This document shows, piece by piece, positions 23,666 to 35,024 of a stretch of 64,000 nucleotides of DNA. The position numbers and the translations under genes are program-made. Under the pieces are notes generated by a model. It made no database searches and was not told the origin of the DNA. It saw nothing but the letters and a program-made list of their open reading frames with translations. The stretch covers positions 24,635,003 through 24,699,002 of the forward strand of contig ML679954.1 of NCBI GenBank assembly GCA_007922225.1, in the 5' to 3' direction. This DNA is from Emydura subglobosa (lineage: Eukaryota; Chordata; Testudines; Chelidae). Each line of letters begins with the position of its first letter. The first letter of the stretch is position 1.

Positions 23666-26600
23666 TCCTCATTTATACCAGAATATGTAAAAGAAGAACC
23701 AGCCCTTTATTGATATAGGTGGAATATAGGACATAAGAATCATTTGACAGATTTTGATTTTTACTAAATTTCCAATTTCATCTTATTTTAGTTTCTTTGG
23801 TTTTGCTTATATCCAGCTACATCTATGTCAACTTTTGTTGAAGATCATATTAATCACAAGTCTTTTCTTCAAGAATGGGGTACAAATCGTTTTCTTTCGT
23901 TTTTCTTGGAGAACCCCCAAGTGTATTAAATAAAGAAACTACATATCAAGGCAGAAGCAATCAATTCATTAAATTTAATTTGTTTTATTTTCCTAGCAAA
24001 ATAATCCCAATTCACAAAAACACAGATTCTTATGCCTTGCATTATTCTGCTAGAAAGAAACATTTATGTTTAAGATTTAAAGTGAATAGATTCATTAAAT
24101 ATCCCAACACTGGAAAATTCATGTTTATAAAGTTACCCCACTTCACTGAACTTTTTTATTTTTAAATTACAAGGCTGGCTAAATCACATATAAGATCAAA
24201 GACACGTTTTAAGTCTAGAGCTTTATGAAAACACACAGAGAGAGACAGAGCTGAAAAGGAAAGAGAAAGATAATTTCTACCATTCATGGTATTAATTCAT
24301 GTTTAGAAAAGCTTCAGTATGCAAATGTACTAAAGTGCTCAAAGACAGTTATTTACAAATATCATTTAAAACCTTTTTAATTTTTAATGCATAGACACAG
24401 AACCTTAAAACTCCCCCTGGTATGCATGAGGTTTCTTGATCTGTAATTCAGTTGAAAACATTATATTCCCTGTGAAGAAGACTCTCCATGCAAGACAGAT
24501 GGAATTTTAAATCTCTTGGATTATTTAAAATGCCACAATTCCAATAGCGTTAGAGGTCTGTATTTCTAGCATTGTAGTTCTTAGAATTTCTTTGACAATT
24601 TAAATAAATCCTATATTTTACAATCAAAAGAAGAGTTTCCAAACCTGCATATACATTTAATCGAGTACCATTGCTATATGTGGCTGAGATTCGTTGGGAC
24701 AGAGATATTTTCATTTTAAAGACCAGTGGGACCCAAACCCTCTAGAAGTACTGCAATACAAATAATAATAATATGGCCTTGCATTACTGAATTATGATTG
24801 TTATAAGAACTTACTATACCAAAACTCCCTTTGAAGTCATAAGGATTTATAAAGGATGGGGGGGGGTGTTGAGGAATGAGCATTTCTGGTATCTTTTTGT
24901 GTTGATTTGCATTCGTTATTTTCTGATCAATATGTGCATTTGTATGCATGAAACTATGCCAATTCCCCATGTGAAACAGTACACTTCTACTCCAGAATGC
25001 TGTAGTAAAAGAGTGCCATTTTCTACAACATTCCCTCTTTAAATGTGGTTTACCATTTAAAGCACAAAAAAAGGTGAATTCTACCTTATTGTTAATGGGA
25101 ATTACTCACATTTATCGACAGTACAATAGGCCACACACAGTAAAACTCATTCCAAGAGCTATTTCACTAGCCCAGTCCTTACAAGTAAGGGTAGAGAGTA
25201 TAAGACACATGGTTAGCAATGCAGTCAAACTGATAGCAGTTCACTGTTAAAAAAATCATACGCCCAGGGAGTATAATCAGGAAGTCCTTTGATTTAGTAT
25301 TTCTTGTAGCTCCTACAGCGTTTAGTTCAGTGAAAACCAGAACATAACGAATTTTAATAATGGCAGGTACATTTGTTCTACATTCTTTGAAAAAGATCTG
25401 TTGAGAGATTCAGTATTAAGGGAACCTCATACACTACTGTCACCTTATGCCCTTTCAATTCTGTTCTCATCATCATTAGTATTTCTTCTGCCTTGAGTAC
25501 CACAGCTATGAGATTGACAACCCTGACATTGACACAGCTTGTGGGAGATGAGCCTTGAGTATATTACTTTTTGATCCAAATTCTCAAGCTCACTAGGCTC
25601 CATACACCCTAACTTCACTCATTCTTATTAGCTGTTGACAGTTGTTTCACCTCCCCAGAACAGTCTGCATGTTTCAGAACAACAATCGAAAGGCACTGGG
25701 GTTGTAATAAAAGATTTATTAAGAATGTATAGAGATAATTTTAATGAGACAAAAGGTAAGATAACTACTTTTAACATGTGCTAAAGCTAACCTAGACAAG
25801 AACAGCATGGGAAGCTTCAATGCCAATAGAAGCTTCAATGCTTTTAGGGTGTTCACTCTTCTTCCCTCCCTGACCTTTTGGAACGGTGGAATGCCAGAGC
25901 AGCCATTAATCTAAAGTTAGGATCCTTCCCCTTTGGTAACAGGCATCTTGTGTCATCTGTCTCTTTTGCCTTTTCCTGGATTTCCCCAGTAATACTTTGC
26001 AGGCTAGTTTAAGATGCCACACATCATCATCCTCCAAGCCTCTCGAAGCTATTTACAAAGATGCCTTCTCGGAGGAGATTATAACCATCAGCCATTATGC
26101 AATGATCGTATGTTTTCCAGATTCACTCAGGACTATGTACTTTGGATACTTTGCATAAACTGTTTTGGGTTCTCATCTTTCCTATATTTTCTCACCCCTT
26201 TCATTCTATTTCCAGATAAGCATACCCATTCCAATGATCATCAACTCTTTATATCAGTCCAATACCATGATGTAGCACCTTAATCATCTTGGGTGGAGCA
26301 GTCAAGCTGAATCCAGCTCACTGACTGCATTTAGAAAGCCAGAGCTCATATTTTCTTCCATTTCCCTCCTACCTTCATTTCTGCTCTGTATCAAATATGA
26401 AAGATTAAAATCAGTCTGTCACCATTATATCAATTATGAATTGAGAGGTTAAAATCTGTCATGCCTAGCACAAAAAGCTACCTCTTTTAGGTTATTAAGG
26501 GTATTCATGTAAAAATAGTTTACTCTCAATTCCAATTCAAAGTTCCTTTTAGTAACAGTTTTGAAATAATAGGTGCAACCTATTATTAATTATGTGTCAG

Positions 26601-27789
26601 GGACAGGGTAGAAGCTAGAAAGAGTTCATAGGAGACTGAGGTTTAATCTGAAAACTCTTCCCCAAGGAATTCTAGTTCAGCTAAATGATTCAACCTTGCT
26701 AAAAAGTCTTTAGTTGTATCCCTTTCATATGTAAACAAACACAAGCACAGTCCTGGTGTTTCTTGAGACTACTCCCAGCTTCTAGTCAGCAATAGTAATC
26801 TCTCCATCTGATAGGAGGAACCCAGTCCCTTTTTAACTTACTGAGCTAAACTAAGCTCACTTTCCTCAAACCTAGAATGTTGTCAGCCATTGAGGGTATA
26901 GAAGGGGCAGGGCATTGCCTGTCACTCAGTGAGATATAAAAACAAAGTGAAGTGAAGTGAGAGCCCAGTTAAGCGATATTGTGAATCTTGATTTATTGTG
27001 TAATTGTGAAAGTGTATGTGTGTGGGGGTGCTGAAATGAAGGGAAGGGCACTGAAGATGTTCCTGACCTGGGGCAACATTTGGTCTATAGCTGGCCCTGA
27101 GACCACTAGTATCAATGTATTTGAATTTGAATTGAACTAGGATTTGAACTAAGAATTCCACAGTTGAAAGGCCTATTTAGTAAGCTACTGAATCTCTGAG
27201 CTTCTGCCTGTTTTGCTTGTAAATGTTTCATAGCCTGGCTCTCTTTATTTGGAAAAAGTATTTGAACACTTCCGTGAATGTTACAAAACTTTAGATTAAG
27301 GTATTTTTTCTTCTTTTTTCCCCTCTCTCTTCCTCAGCAAGCCACTATGTGGAAATACATATATAACCCATGTTAAAGACTTAATAATGGACTGAACTCA
27401 CATGAGCAAGAGGTGGACAGCTTTCATTAAAAAGCAACAGTGCTCCAAAGGTTTTCACTGAGTTATAAACATGTTCCCAACCCAGCATACCAAGGCTCAA
27501 GATCATAAGGATTGCAAGTGACTCTCCAGGAGAAAAAACCTATTTTCATAGGCTAAATTAATCAGAGACAGATGTTCTATGTACTAATCTTCCTAAATGC
27601 CAAAGAAAATCCAGGGTTTTTTTTAAGGAGAAACTACACGAGTAAACTCACTTAAAAGAACATACAAAAATTATTTAGGTTTATTATGGATCAGCCATAG
27701 GCAGGATGCCCATTTCTCCAAGAAATAGAATAACTTGTATAAAGAACTGTCACAACTACAATGCAACTCTGTAATCTCATCAGCAGAGG
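23666..27789. other. No gene recognised
   Basis: AT-rich sequence with a run of eight G inside 'atggggggggtgttg' at about 24857 and scattered short frames. The frames at 23875-24165, 24794-25042 and 26014-26283 show no domain. Confidence 0.35.
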
Positions 27790-28500
27790 TATTAGTCTGG
27801 AGTGGTGGAAAAAAAAGTCTGGCTCCTTTGAGAGTCTCCCCCTCCTTTGGAGTTTGGGAAAGGCAGTGGGCAGAGTGGAAGTGAAGGCACCACCTCAGCC
27901 GGGGTCTGGTCATGGGGTCAAGAAAGCCACTGGCTCCTGCACTCCTAGGGGACAGTAGGTAAACCCTATTCCCCCAGCCCTCTCTCACTCCTGGATTAGC
28001 TACTTCCACTCCTGGGATTAGCACAGGACTGAGTTTTTTGGTATGCTGTGGGCATTGCACTAGCTACCTTTCTGGGGACTGGGAAGGAATTTCTCCCTCA
28101 CTTCCAGATTGGGTGGAGGGAGGGGGTCAATTTCCTCCCAGCAGCTCAGGGACTCAGTGGGATAGGTCAGGATGCAAGGTTCAAGATGTCACATTTTAGC
28201 AGGTGGCAAGGGTCCAATGCAGATATTCATTCCACAGGAGTTTCAGTTCCCTGGTAAACCAGAATTGGAAGTAGACTTTGGGAAAAGCATCTACTAAAGA
28301 GGCTGGGGCCTCAGATTGAAGTCTCTAATGTCTGGTACAGTGAGGAGACAACCCCCGCTACCCAGTTCCTTAACCATCTCACAAGGGGAAGGCAGTGAGG
28401 TCCCAGCAATACAGGGGTGACGGGGATGACAGCAGGCCTCCACCAAACAAAAACAATTAAGGAAGTAATGGTAATAATTAAGGTAATAAAGTTGTGACTT
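27790..28500. repeat. GC-richer, probably LTR-like repeat block
   Basis: Composition shifts to GC-rich with phrases such as 'ttccactcctgggattagc' (28003-28021), 'ctgtgggcattgcactagc', 'ggactgggaaggaatttctccc' and 'cagcagctcagggactca', which I associate with turtle repeats. An AATAAA signal at 28485-28490 is followed by 'gttgtgacttaac', as expected near the R region of an LTR. The plus frames and the 129-residue minus frame at 28060-27671 are likely by-products of the composition. Ends and target duplication were not found. Confidence 0.35.
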
Positions 28501-30784
28501 AACTAAACCACATCCCTTGCATCTTCTTTCTTCCCATGTAATTGGGACAATCCTCTTTGCTTCTCATTGGCCCTTGCTGCCACTAACTCCAATGGGATTA
28601 CATATATAGAAAGACACTGAGGCACCTATGTGTAAATAACAAAAGCAAGGCTAATTCCTGGACTACTCACTTTAGTGTGCTCCGGCAGGGTGCACGTAGG
28701 CCAGTTAGTGTGCGACCCCCTCACATGAACTAGAATTTCCACCCCTATAGTGCACACTAATGCACAAGGTAGACAAGTCCTAAAAGTAACAAATGCCACG
28801 TTTACTTGTTAAATTCTTAAAAAAGGAAAAACAAAACTCAAGTCTTGAAGTTGCAGACTGCATAAAATATTTTCATTTGAATATCCCTTTGAATTCATTT
28901 CCTTTACTCTCCAATCCCATCTTTGTGCTCACTTTCTGTGAAAATTCATGCAATCAAGTTTTACTGGTATGAAAGTCCACAGAGAACAAGTTTCAGAATA
29001 ATATTTGTCTGCTCATGAAAATTTAATTTTAAATCCACTTGTACACAGGAAATGCTAGGATTCTAATATAGTCATCACGGAATAGAAACAATACCAACAG
29101 GATTGTTTTGTTTTGACCTATCATGACTAAGCAAAACACATTTGTTAACAAATTAATACTCAAAAATGATAATTTGCAAAAAAAAAATAGTGCCATTTCA
29201 AATAATGCATAATCGCAGGGAAATCTGCTGCCTGATATTCCATGCATGGAAAATTGGGGTACATTAATAAATTAATTAATGAATTTTTATTTGGCTCTAA
29301 CTCAGTCCTAATAAAAAAACGTCAATTGGAACTATCTCCCATAAGAGTCAATGGCAAAACACCCATTGAATTCAAAGGGGGAAAAGATCAGACCCCATCT
29401 TATAAAATGATAGTGCAAACCACAGAAAAAAAATTGAGAAAAGGGGGAAATGGATTCCTAAAAAATGATTGAACAGTTAGAATCAGTTTAAAGGCAGAGG
29501 CTGATTCCTGTGGTTTTATGTCTATGAATAAATCACTGACTAAACCAATAATGACAACCAAAATCTGTTCTTCCCAACCTCCTGTGTCAGGTATTCCTCA
29601 CAGTGAGGATGAGGAAACAATGCCTTTACTTGAAATGAGAACAGATATGGTAAAAGCAGCAGGAAGCAAAAATAATTACATTTCTTGAGGGTATGACTTG
29701 CTACTAATCAAAGGACAGTTAGATTATTCAAATTGACTTGATGAACCTTTGTTGCCTTGTATCTACACTTTTGTGAATGTATCCATATACATAGCAGGAA
29801 AAAGATCATTTGAGGAATTAGTTCCTTAACACTAGAAACTACATCTGGTACGTCTATTGTCATTGCCACCCACTATGTGTCCAAGACAAATGTGTCCAAT
29901 GCAATGTAGACAAATTGAATTGTATTTCAAGAATCTGGCTGCAAGTTTTGTTTAATTTGTCCTTAAATACCAAATATCTTGGAATCTCTAGTCCAGGTAC
30001 TCCTAATCAAGTCTCACTCTAGGCCTGAAACATGACTCAAAGGGGTATTTGCCAACTCCTGCTTGAAACTCCCAAACGAAACCTTCTTCGAGGAGGTGTT
30101 TAGGGAGGTGAATTTAAGACATGTTTCTTTACATATCCTGAGAGATTTGTTAGATAAAATGTTTGTCCACTTTTAGTTTTCTGAGGCCCTGATCATAATT
30201 TTATTATTACTGTCACTTATTTTTAGATTGCTATCAGTGAGAATAGTGCTTTTCAACATGTATGTATTTTACCTAAGTTCCTCCCCACTTCAAAGACTTC
30301 TGTGAGTTGGCAGAACATTGCCAGATAGTTCAGCAAAGTTGAGCTAGATCCAGGACAAATTTGTCCCATTTTAAAACAACGTCCTATCATATTTAATCCA
30401 GGATATATTTTCTCATCATATTTAAAATATATAGAGAGAGAATATATTTCTACAGACATTTACTCAATTTTTAAAAAATAAATATATCACTAAACATCCT
30501 TATTTTTATGGACATTGTGTTTCATAGATTTAAAAACATATTTACCTAATATCAAATTAAGTAGACTTGGGTGTCACTCATGCAGCAATAAATCGAAAAC
30601 CAAATCCTACTCACCTTAGCTAAGAAAGTATTCTGATTGAAGTCAGAGTGCTGTACGGAAATGAGTAAAGTGAGCATGTTTTGGATTCAAGCTCAATGAA
30701 ACCTCCAAATACACATAACTTTTAAAGCATTTTCTATTCCATTTCTGTTTTAGACAAATCTGTGATGGTTAGCAAATAAAAAAA
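28501..30784. other. No gene recognised
   Basis: AT-rich sequence. The plus frame 29242-29472 lacks motifs. A short phrase near 29340-29375 ('agtcaatggcaaaacaccc' then 'attgaattc') resembles fragments of the small dispersed elements. Confidence 0.35.
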
Positions 30785-31114
30785 TTATTGTGCAGGATCT
30801 TTATTATATGCTTCACCTCTTTCGTTCCTTGTTTGTTCTTGGGACCTGGATCTCCTGCCAAATAGACGCAAAAGTTGTGCATTCATTTTAGTAACAGCCA
30901 GTAACACAAACAATACTAAAAGCATACTCAGAAGGCTAGATACAATCAGAACATAAACTTGATTACACTGACACGAACTCAGTGGTGGATAGTTAACTGG
31001 GGAACAAAGGTGCAAAGCAGCTATGACTTCAGTTACACTGAATGGCACACAAGGGTCAGTGCAGATCAGAAGGTTGGTGGCATTCGCTGGAAAGGCTGTG
31101 GCTAGGATGTGCAT
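30785..31114 (-). CDS. Candidate small single-pass membrane protein or terminal exon, unrecognised
   Basis: From the ATG at 31114 this minus-strand frame encodes 109 residues. The frame stays open upstream to about 31156, past a possible splice acceptor 'tctttgccag' whose AG ends at 31145. An exon starting at 31144 would therefore add ten residues before the Met. Visible features: an N-glycosylation site at N11-A-T; cysteines at 18, 22, 37, 48 and 50; one strongly hydrophobic segment at 53-74 (VYVLIVSSLLSMLL onward); then a basic, polar tail with R87-R88-S-R and several Gln/Glu/Arg. This is the layout of a type I or III single-pass protein with a short Cys-bearing outer part. I compared it mentally with KCNE and SERTM proteins; it lacks the KCNE 'SxxxEHS' region and matches neither well. 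The Met context is weak (T at -3). The opposite strand is also open here (31042-31473), so chance remains a real possibility. Confidence 0.35.
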   Translation of the reverse strand: MHILATAFPANATNLLICTDPCVPFSVTEVIAALHLCSPVNYPPLSSCQCNQVYVLIVSSLLSMLLVLFVLLAVTKMNAQLLRLFGRRSRSQEQTRNERGEAYNKDPAQ

Positions 31115-32366
31115 TGATTCAGAGCCTGCTCTCAGCAGTTCCAACTGGCAAAGATCTTATGAAGGTCCAGCAGCAACTAAAGCTATCTCATGTCTCACAG
31201 TCTAAATCCCAAAGGACAGATGCTGCAGTAACACCACCATCCCTTCCCTGGGTGAAGTCCTTCCCCACAGCACTACCCAACACCAAAACTCAGACCTTAG
31301 CCGACACAGGGAAGTTTAATTTACACTTTCATCACTACCTTTTCTGCATCAGGTCCACTGTATACGCTAGAGGGCAGCTCGTTCATTCGCTTGTTCATCC
31401 CTTAAGAGCAGGTGTAGCATTGTACCATGCAGATGCAGGAAGGACAGGTCATCTGCACTGCACTCTTTTTTAAACCAAAATCAGGTCACCACTCCTAGAG
31501 TAACCCTACTGAGAATGCAGCATGAATGTGAAGAGATGGAGCTGCTGAGTGAGGAAGAACTTTCCTGTTTAGACCATTGATGCTTTTTCGGTTTTTTTCC
31601 CTCCATCTCTCCCTCCCTGATACTGACAAGGTAATTATGATTGGTGAAAAAGAGAAATGAAATGAAAACCAAGCTTATCCTCTTCTGCTGACATTAGGAC
31701 CTAGTGACCATTTTCCATTTAGGAATCATTAGTGGTGCTTCTATTAAGGAGAAGTGGGATAAGAGACATATTAAGCTCATCCCAGCTTTTATGATGACAT
31801 TATTTACTGTCTGCTTCTGTTATCAATAAGAGTCATAATAAATGAATACTGCTAGTGAATGGTACTTCATGTTATCTCTAGCATTTAAGAGCACAAGCAG
31901 TTTGGTGAAATAAAGTCTATCGAATGATTTCCGTTACTTAAAAGCAACAGAGTTCAAGGTGACAACCCCTGTGGAACTACTTTTTACACTTACTCAGAAA
32001 CTGGACATAAAGCTATTTTAAAGTACTATCCATTATCCATTTTTAGATAGTTTTATTCATTCAGATGTGAATGCCTAGAATCCCTGTAGCTTTTAGCTTA
32101 TTCATCATCCTGTCATGTGGAACTTCATCAAAGGCTTCCAGGAAGTCAGAAGAACTTATTTCATATGCACTGTGGCTATGCATCACATTAACTTCCACCA
32201 AAAAAGTTGAAAAGGTTAGTCAGGCAGAGAGGTCTCTGCTTATTAATTCATGATGGTTACTTCCCATCATATTATCATTAGGCATTTACCTTCTCCAACT
32301 TGTTCTTCACTATTAGCATGTTAAAGATGTTATGCAGCTAGACCTATACTGTCTCTATACTTAATA
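31115..32366. other. No further exon recognised
   Basis: The plus frame 31042-31473 (143 residues) overlaps the minus-strand candidate and has no domain. The rest is AT-rich without a named repeat. Confidence 0.3.
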
Positions 32367-32500
32367 CATAGAATCATAGAAGATTAGGGTAGGAAGGGAC
32401 CTCAGGAGGTCATCTAATCCAATCCCCTGCTCAAAGAAGGATCAATCCCAATTCGTGTTTTGTGATTGTTCATTCCAAACCCTGCTGGACTTCAGTGACT
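32367..32500 (-). mobile_element. CR1 LINE 3' end, antisense
   Basis: The plus strand reads 'acatagaatcatagaagatt', 'agggtaggaagggacctcagg', 'aggtcatctaatccaatcccc' and 'tgctcaaagaaggatcaatcc'. This is the reverse complement of the classic CR1 end ('...gacctcctgaggtcccttcc...tctatgattct'), also seen in sense at 45300-45357. Similarity fades after about 32460. Confidence 0.9.
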
Positions 32501-33554
32501 TCTTTTTGATACTTCATACTTTTTTTAGTCATTTCTTTTCATACTTCCTTTTAAAATAATTTTTAATATACGGCAGAAGGTGGCAAAGACTACAGAGGTT
32601 CACCATATATCCTCCTAGAGCAAATGTTCAAACTGAAGCAGGGATGAGGGACAGTGGGGGTAGTTACCTGCTCCTGGTTCAATTAATTCCATCTCTCTGG
32701 TACTGCTAACACATTTCTCAGAGTTGGTTTTAAAGAAACATTCCAAAAACTGAAAGTTTGCTTTTCAGAAATATCAGATTATACAAATCTGAGCTGCAAT
32801 CAAAATATTTTTGAAAAGATTGCCCTACAAGAGTTACATCACACTTCAGTGTTGCAAATCACTCACTCTGAACACTATAAACAATTAGCAACAGCATACA
32901 GAATATAAACTATCATTCTCTCTTCTGCAAGATTTCAGTGTAATGCTGCCGCCCAATGGATTTCATCAGATGACTTTTTTCCATGTGTGGGGGGAAGACC
33001 ATATCTATCTTATCTGGACTGTCTTTACTATCACTATATTATCCCCATATGATGGTCAGTGCTTTTGTAGCTGTGCTCACTGTTTTCTAAAATTCTCTGG
33101 ACACTTGTTACCAGAGTGTTGCTTTGACTTCCTTTATGAAAAATTGATGTATCCAACACATTATATAACATGCTTAAATTGGCTAAAATGTCAGATTTGG
33201 TTGTCTGAAGTTATGTTCTTATATCCATATTTAGGTATGCTTAACAATGCAATTTTTAAGTTATTCTATCTTTGTCAAACCCATACCATTTTCTTTTCTA
33301 AACAAAGGCACTAGTCACCACTGAGGACTACCTCTGTTCAAAACAATGTGATTTGTTGATGTATTCCTCAGTATAAAATGTGTGGTTTTGCTCAAGCTTT
33401 CTTTAAAAATGTTCTTGCATAAATCCACTGTGCAAATTTCAAATCACAAAGAAAACTTTTCCAGAAAGTTATAATTATGTGAAAACAGGGGATTAAAAAG
33501 GAAGTTGTTTTGCAACCTTACCAATAATCATTGTTATTGGAACGGTATTAACTG
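32501..33554. other. No gene recognised
   Basis: AT-rich sequence. The 123-residue plus frame 32943-33314 is rich in aromatic and Cys residues with no pattern, and is judged a chance frame. Confidence 0.35.
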
Positions 33555-34750
33555 TTGTAGGAGGACACCCAAGACAAGACCAAGCATCACAGCAAGCCTG
33601 CCTCAGTTTCCCCTCATCTGATCAGCCCCTCACTGTCTAATTTGTTTCTAAGTCTTTTGTCCTGACCTCAGCTGGCCAGCTGAGCTATTGATAAGCCTGT
33701 CCCCTTTTGGGGTACTAAAGAGTTAAGTGACTAAGGAGGTCAGTCTCCCTAGCTGTGTGTCCATACAGTCCAGATTCCCTTTAAGTGTGGTCCACATGCT
33801 CAAGGCCTTAACAAAGTTCCCTTGTTGTGTTTGATGAGGGAATCCAGGACCACTTGCTCTCTGGGTTCCAGGCCAGGGCCCTGTATAACTGCGTAGTGCC
33901 AATCTCTTCCTCAACCTTCAGTGTTTCCTTGACTTGCTTCCTACTGTGTTCACCCTGAGGACTGTTCTTCTGGTGCAGCTCTATGGTCCTCTTCTCTGAG
34001 GTCCAGGTTTTGTGGGCAACTTCTCACAGTAAGTTACTGCAAGCCCTGGCTCTCAGTGGCTCCTCAGCTTCACAGGCACACACTGGGATCTATTCCAAAT
34101 AGTCATTATGGTTTCCCTCCTTAAGGCAGGGCTTTCCCCACAGTTCTCTTTTTAGAGCTGAGGTTATGATTCAGGCTACTAGTAACCCACTTTTTCCGGC
34201 AGAAGTTTTCTCTGTCCTCCTGCTGGAGCTGGGATTCAACTGGCAGTGTATCCCTCCTTCAGATAGGAGTCTCTCTGGCCCTGCTTCATGGGGATGAAGG
34301 GTCAGGCAGTTCCCTTGTGGAGCTGGGGCTGTGGTTCAGATCAGCTACATGGCTTGAGCGAGCATCACTTTTGGCCAGGCTTTCTTTTCTTAGTTCTTCA
34401 GGTTGAAGAATTTAAAGGCCAGACTTCTCCTGCTGGTGGCTATTTTGCGATGAGGAAGCAAGTAGCATACATGCTGGGTCCCCTTCCTAAAACTCATCCC
34501 AACTGGTTGGGAAAGAAAAGCCCTGCCCCACAATTGTGCTAGGCTTCTGATTCCAGACCCTTAAAGATACAATAATGGGATTCCTTCCAAGCACTACTTA
34601 ATCCGGGGATCATTTCTTTTCTCTCCATAGCTCCTTGGCTTTTGAACATCAGCCCATCCCTAACTCTTAAAGGGGCCATGCCACCTCATGGGCATGAGCT
34701 GACCACTAGGCACCAGACCTTAAAGGGGTGGGTCACCGTGTCACACATGG
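33555..34750. repeat. GC-richer, probably LTR-like repeat block
   Basis: A 1.2 kb block of raised GC content ends in 'cttaaaggggccatgccacctc' and 'accttaaaggggtgggtcacc'; 'cttaaaggggcc' words are familiar from turtle LTRs. It begins with 'tgttgtaggaggac' and ends with 'gtgtcacaca', compatible with TG...CA ends, but no matching target duplication is visible. Short frames inside (33723-33914 minus, 34288-34542 plus) have no domain. Confidence 0.35.
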
Positions 34751-34754
34751 CTAC

Positions 34755-35024
34755 TCTGGCTATGTCTACATTGATGGCAGCAACATCGCTGTCACATCAA
34801 TTTTTCTGGTTCGATTGAGCGGCAGTGAAGACACGCTCAATCAATCCAGAAGTCGATTTAATAAAACCACCTCCCCAAAAAGTGTAGTGCTGCATCGACT
34901 ACGCATTTCCCATCAGCGCAGCGCAGTGGGGACAGCGCGCTAAAAAGAAGCTACGAAGTCAACGGGAGTTACTCAAGCTACTCTGCATAGCTTGTGTAAC
35001 TCCCGTCGACTGCCGCCAAATTTC
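34755..35024. mobile_element. Palindromic DNA-transposon-like element (family A), right end lost
   Basis: Begins 'ggctatgtctacattgatgg', then 'gagcggcagtgaagacacgc', 'tcaatcaatccagaagtcg', 'cacctccccaaaaagtgtag' and 'gcgcagcgcagtgggg'. A hairpin at 34963-35005 pairs 'cgggagttactcaagc' with 'gcttgtgtaactcccg' (15 of 16). The text stops at 'tgccgccaaatttc', before the terminal repeat seen at 61120-61140. It is almost identical to 60855-61140. No protein. Confidence 0.75.

Noticed and set aside
30785..31144. KCNE or SERTM family membership of the minus-strand frame
   Set aside because: The overall single-pass layout is similar, but the diagnostic post-membrane residues of KCNE and the Ser-rich tail of SERTM proteins are absent.
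31042..31473. 143-residue plus frame
   Set aside because: Overlaps the minus-strand membrane-protein candidate; no hydrophobic segment or motif. Treated as its shadow or chance.
32943..33314. 123-residue plus frame
   Set aside because: No repeat, domain or signal layout; irregular aromatic and Cys content typical of translated non-coding AT-rich DNA.
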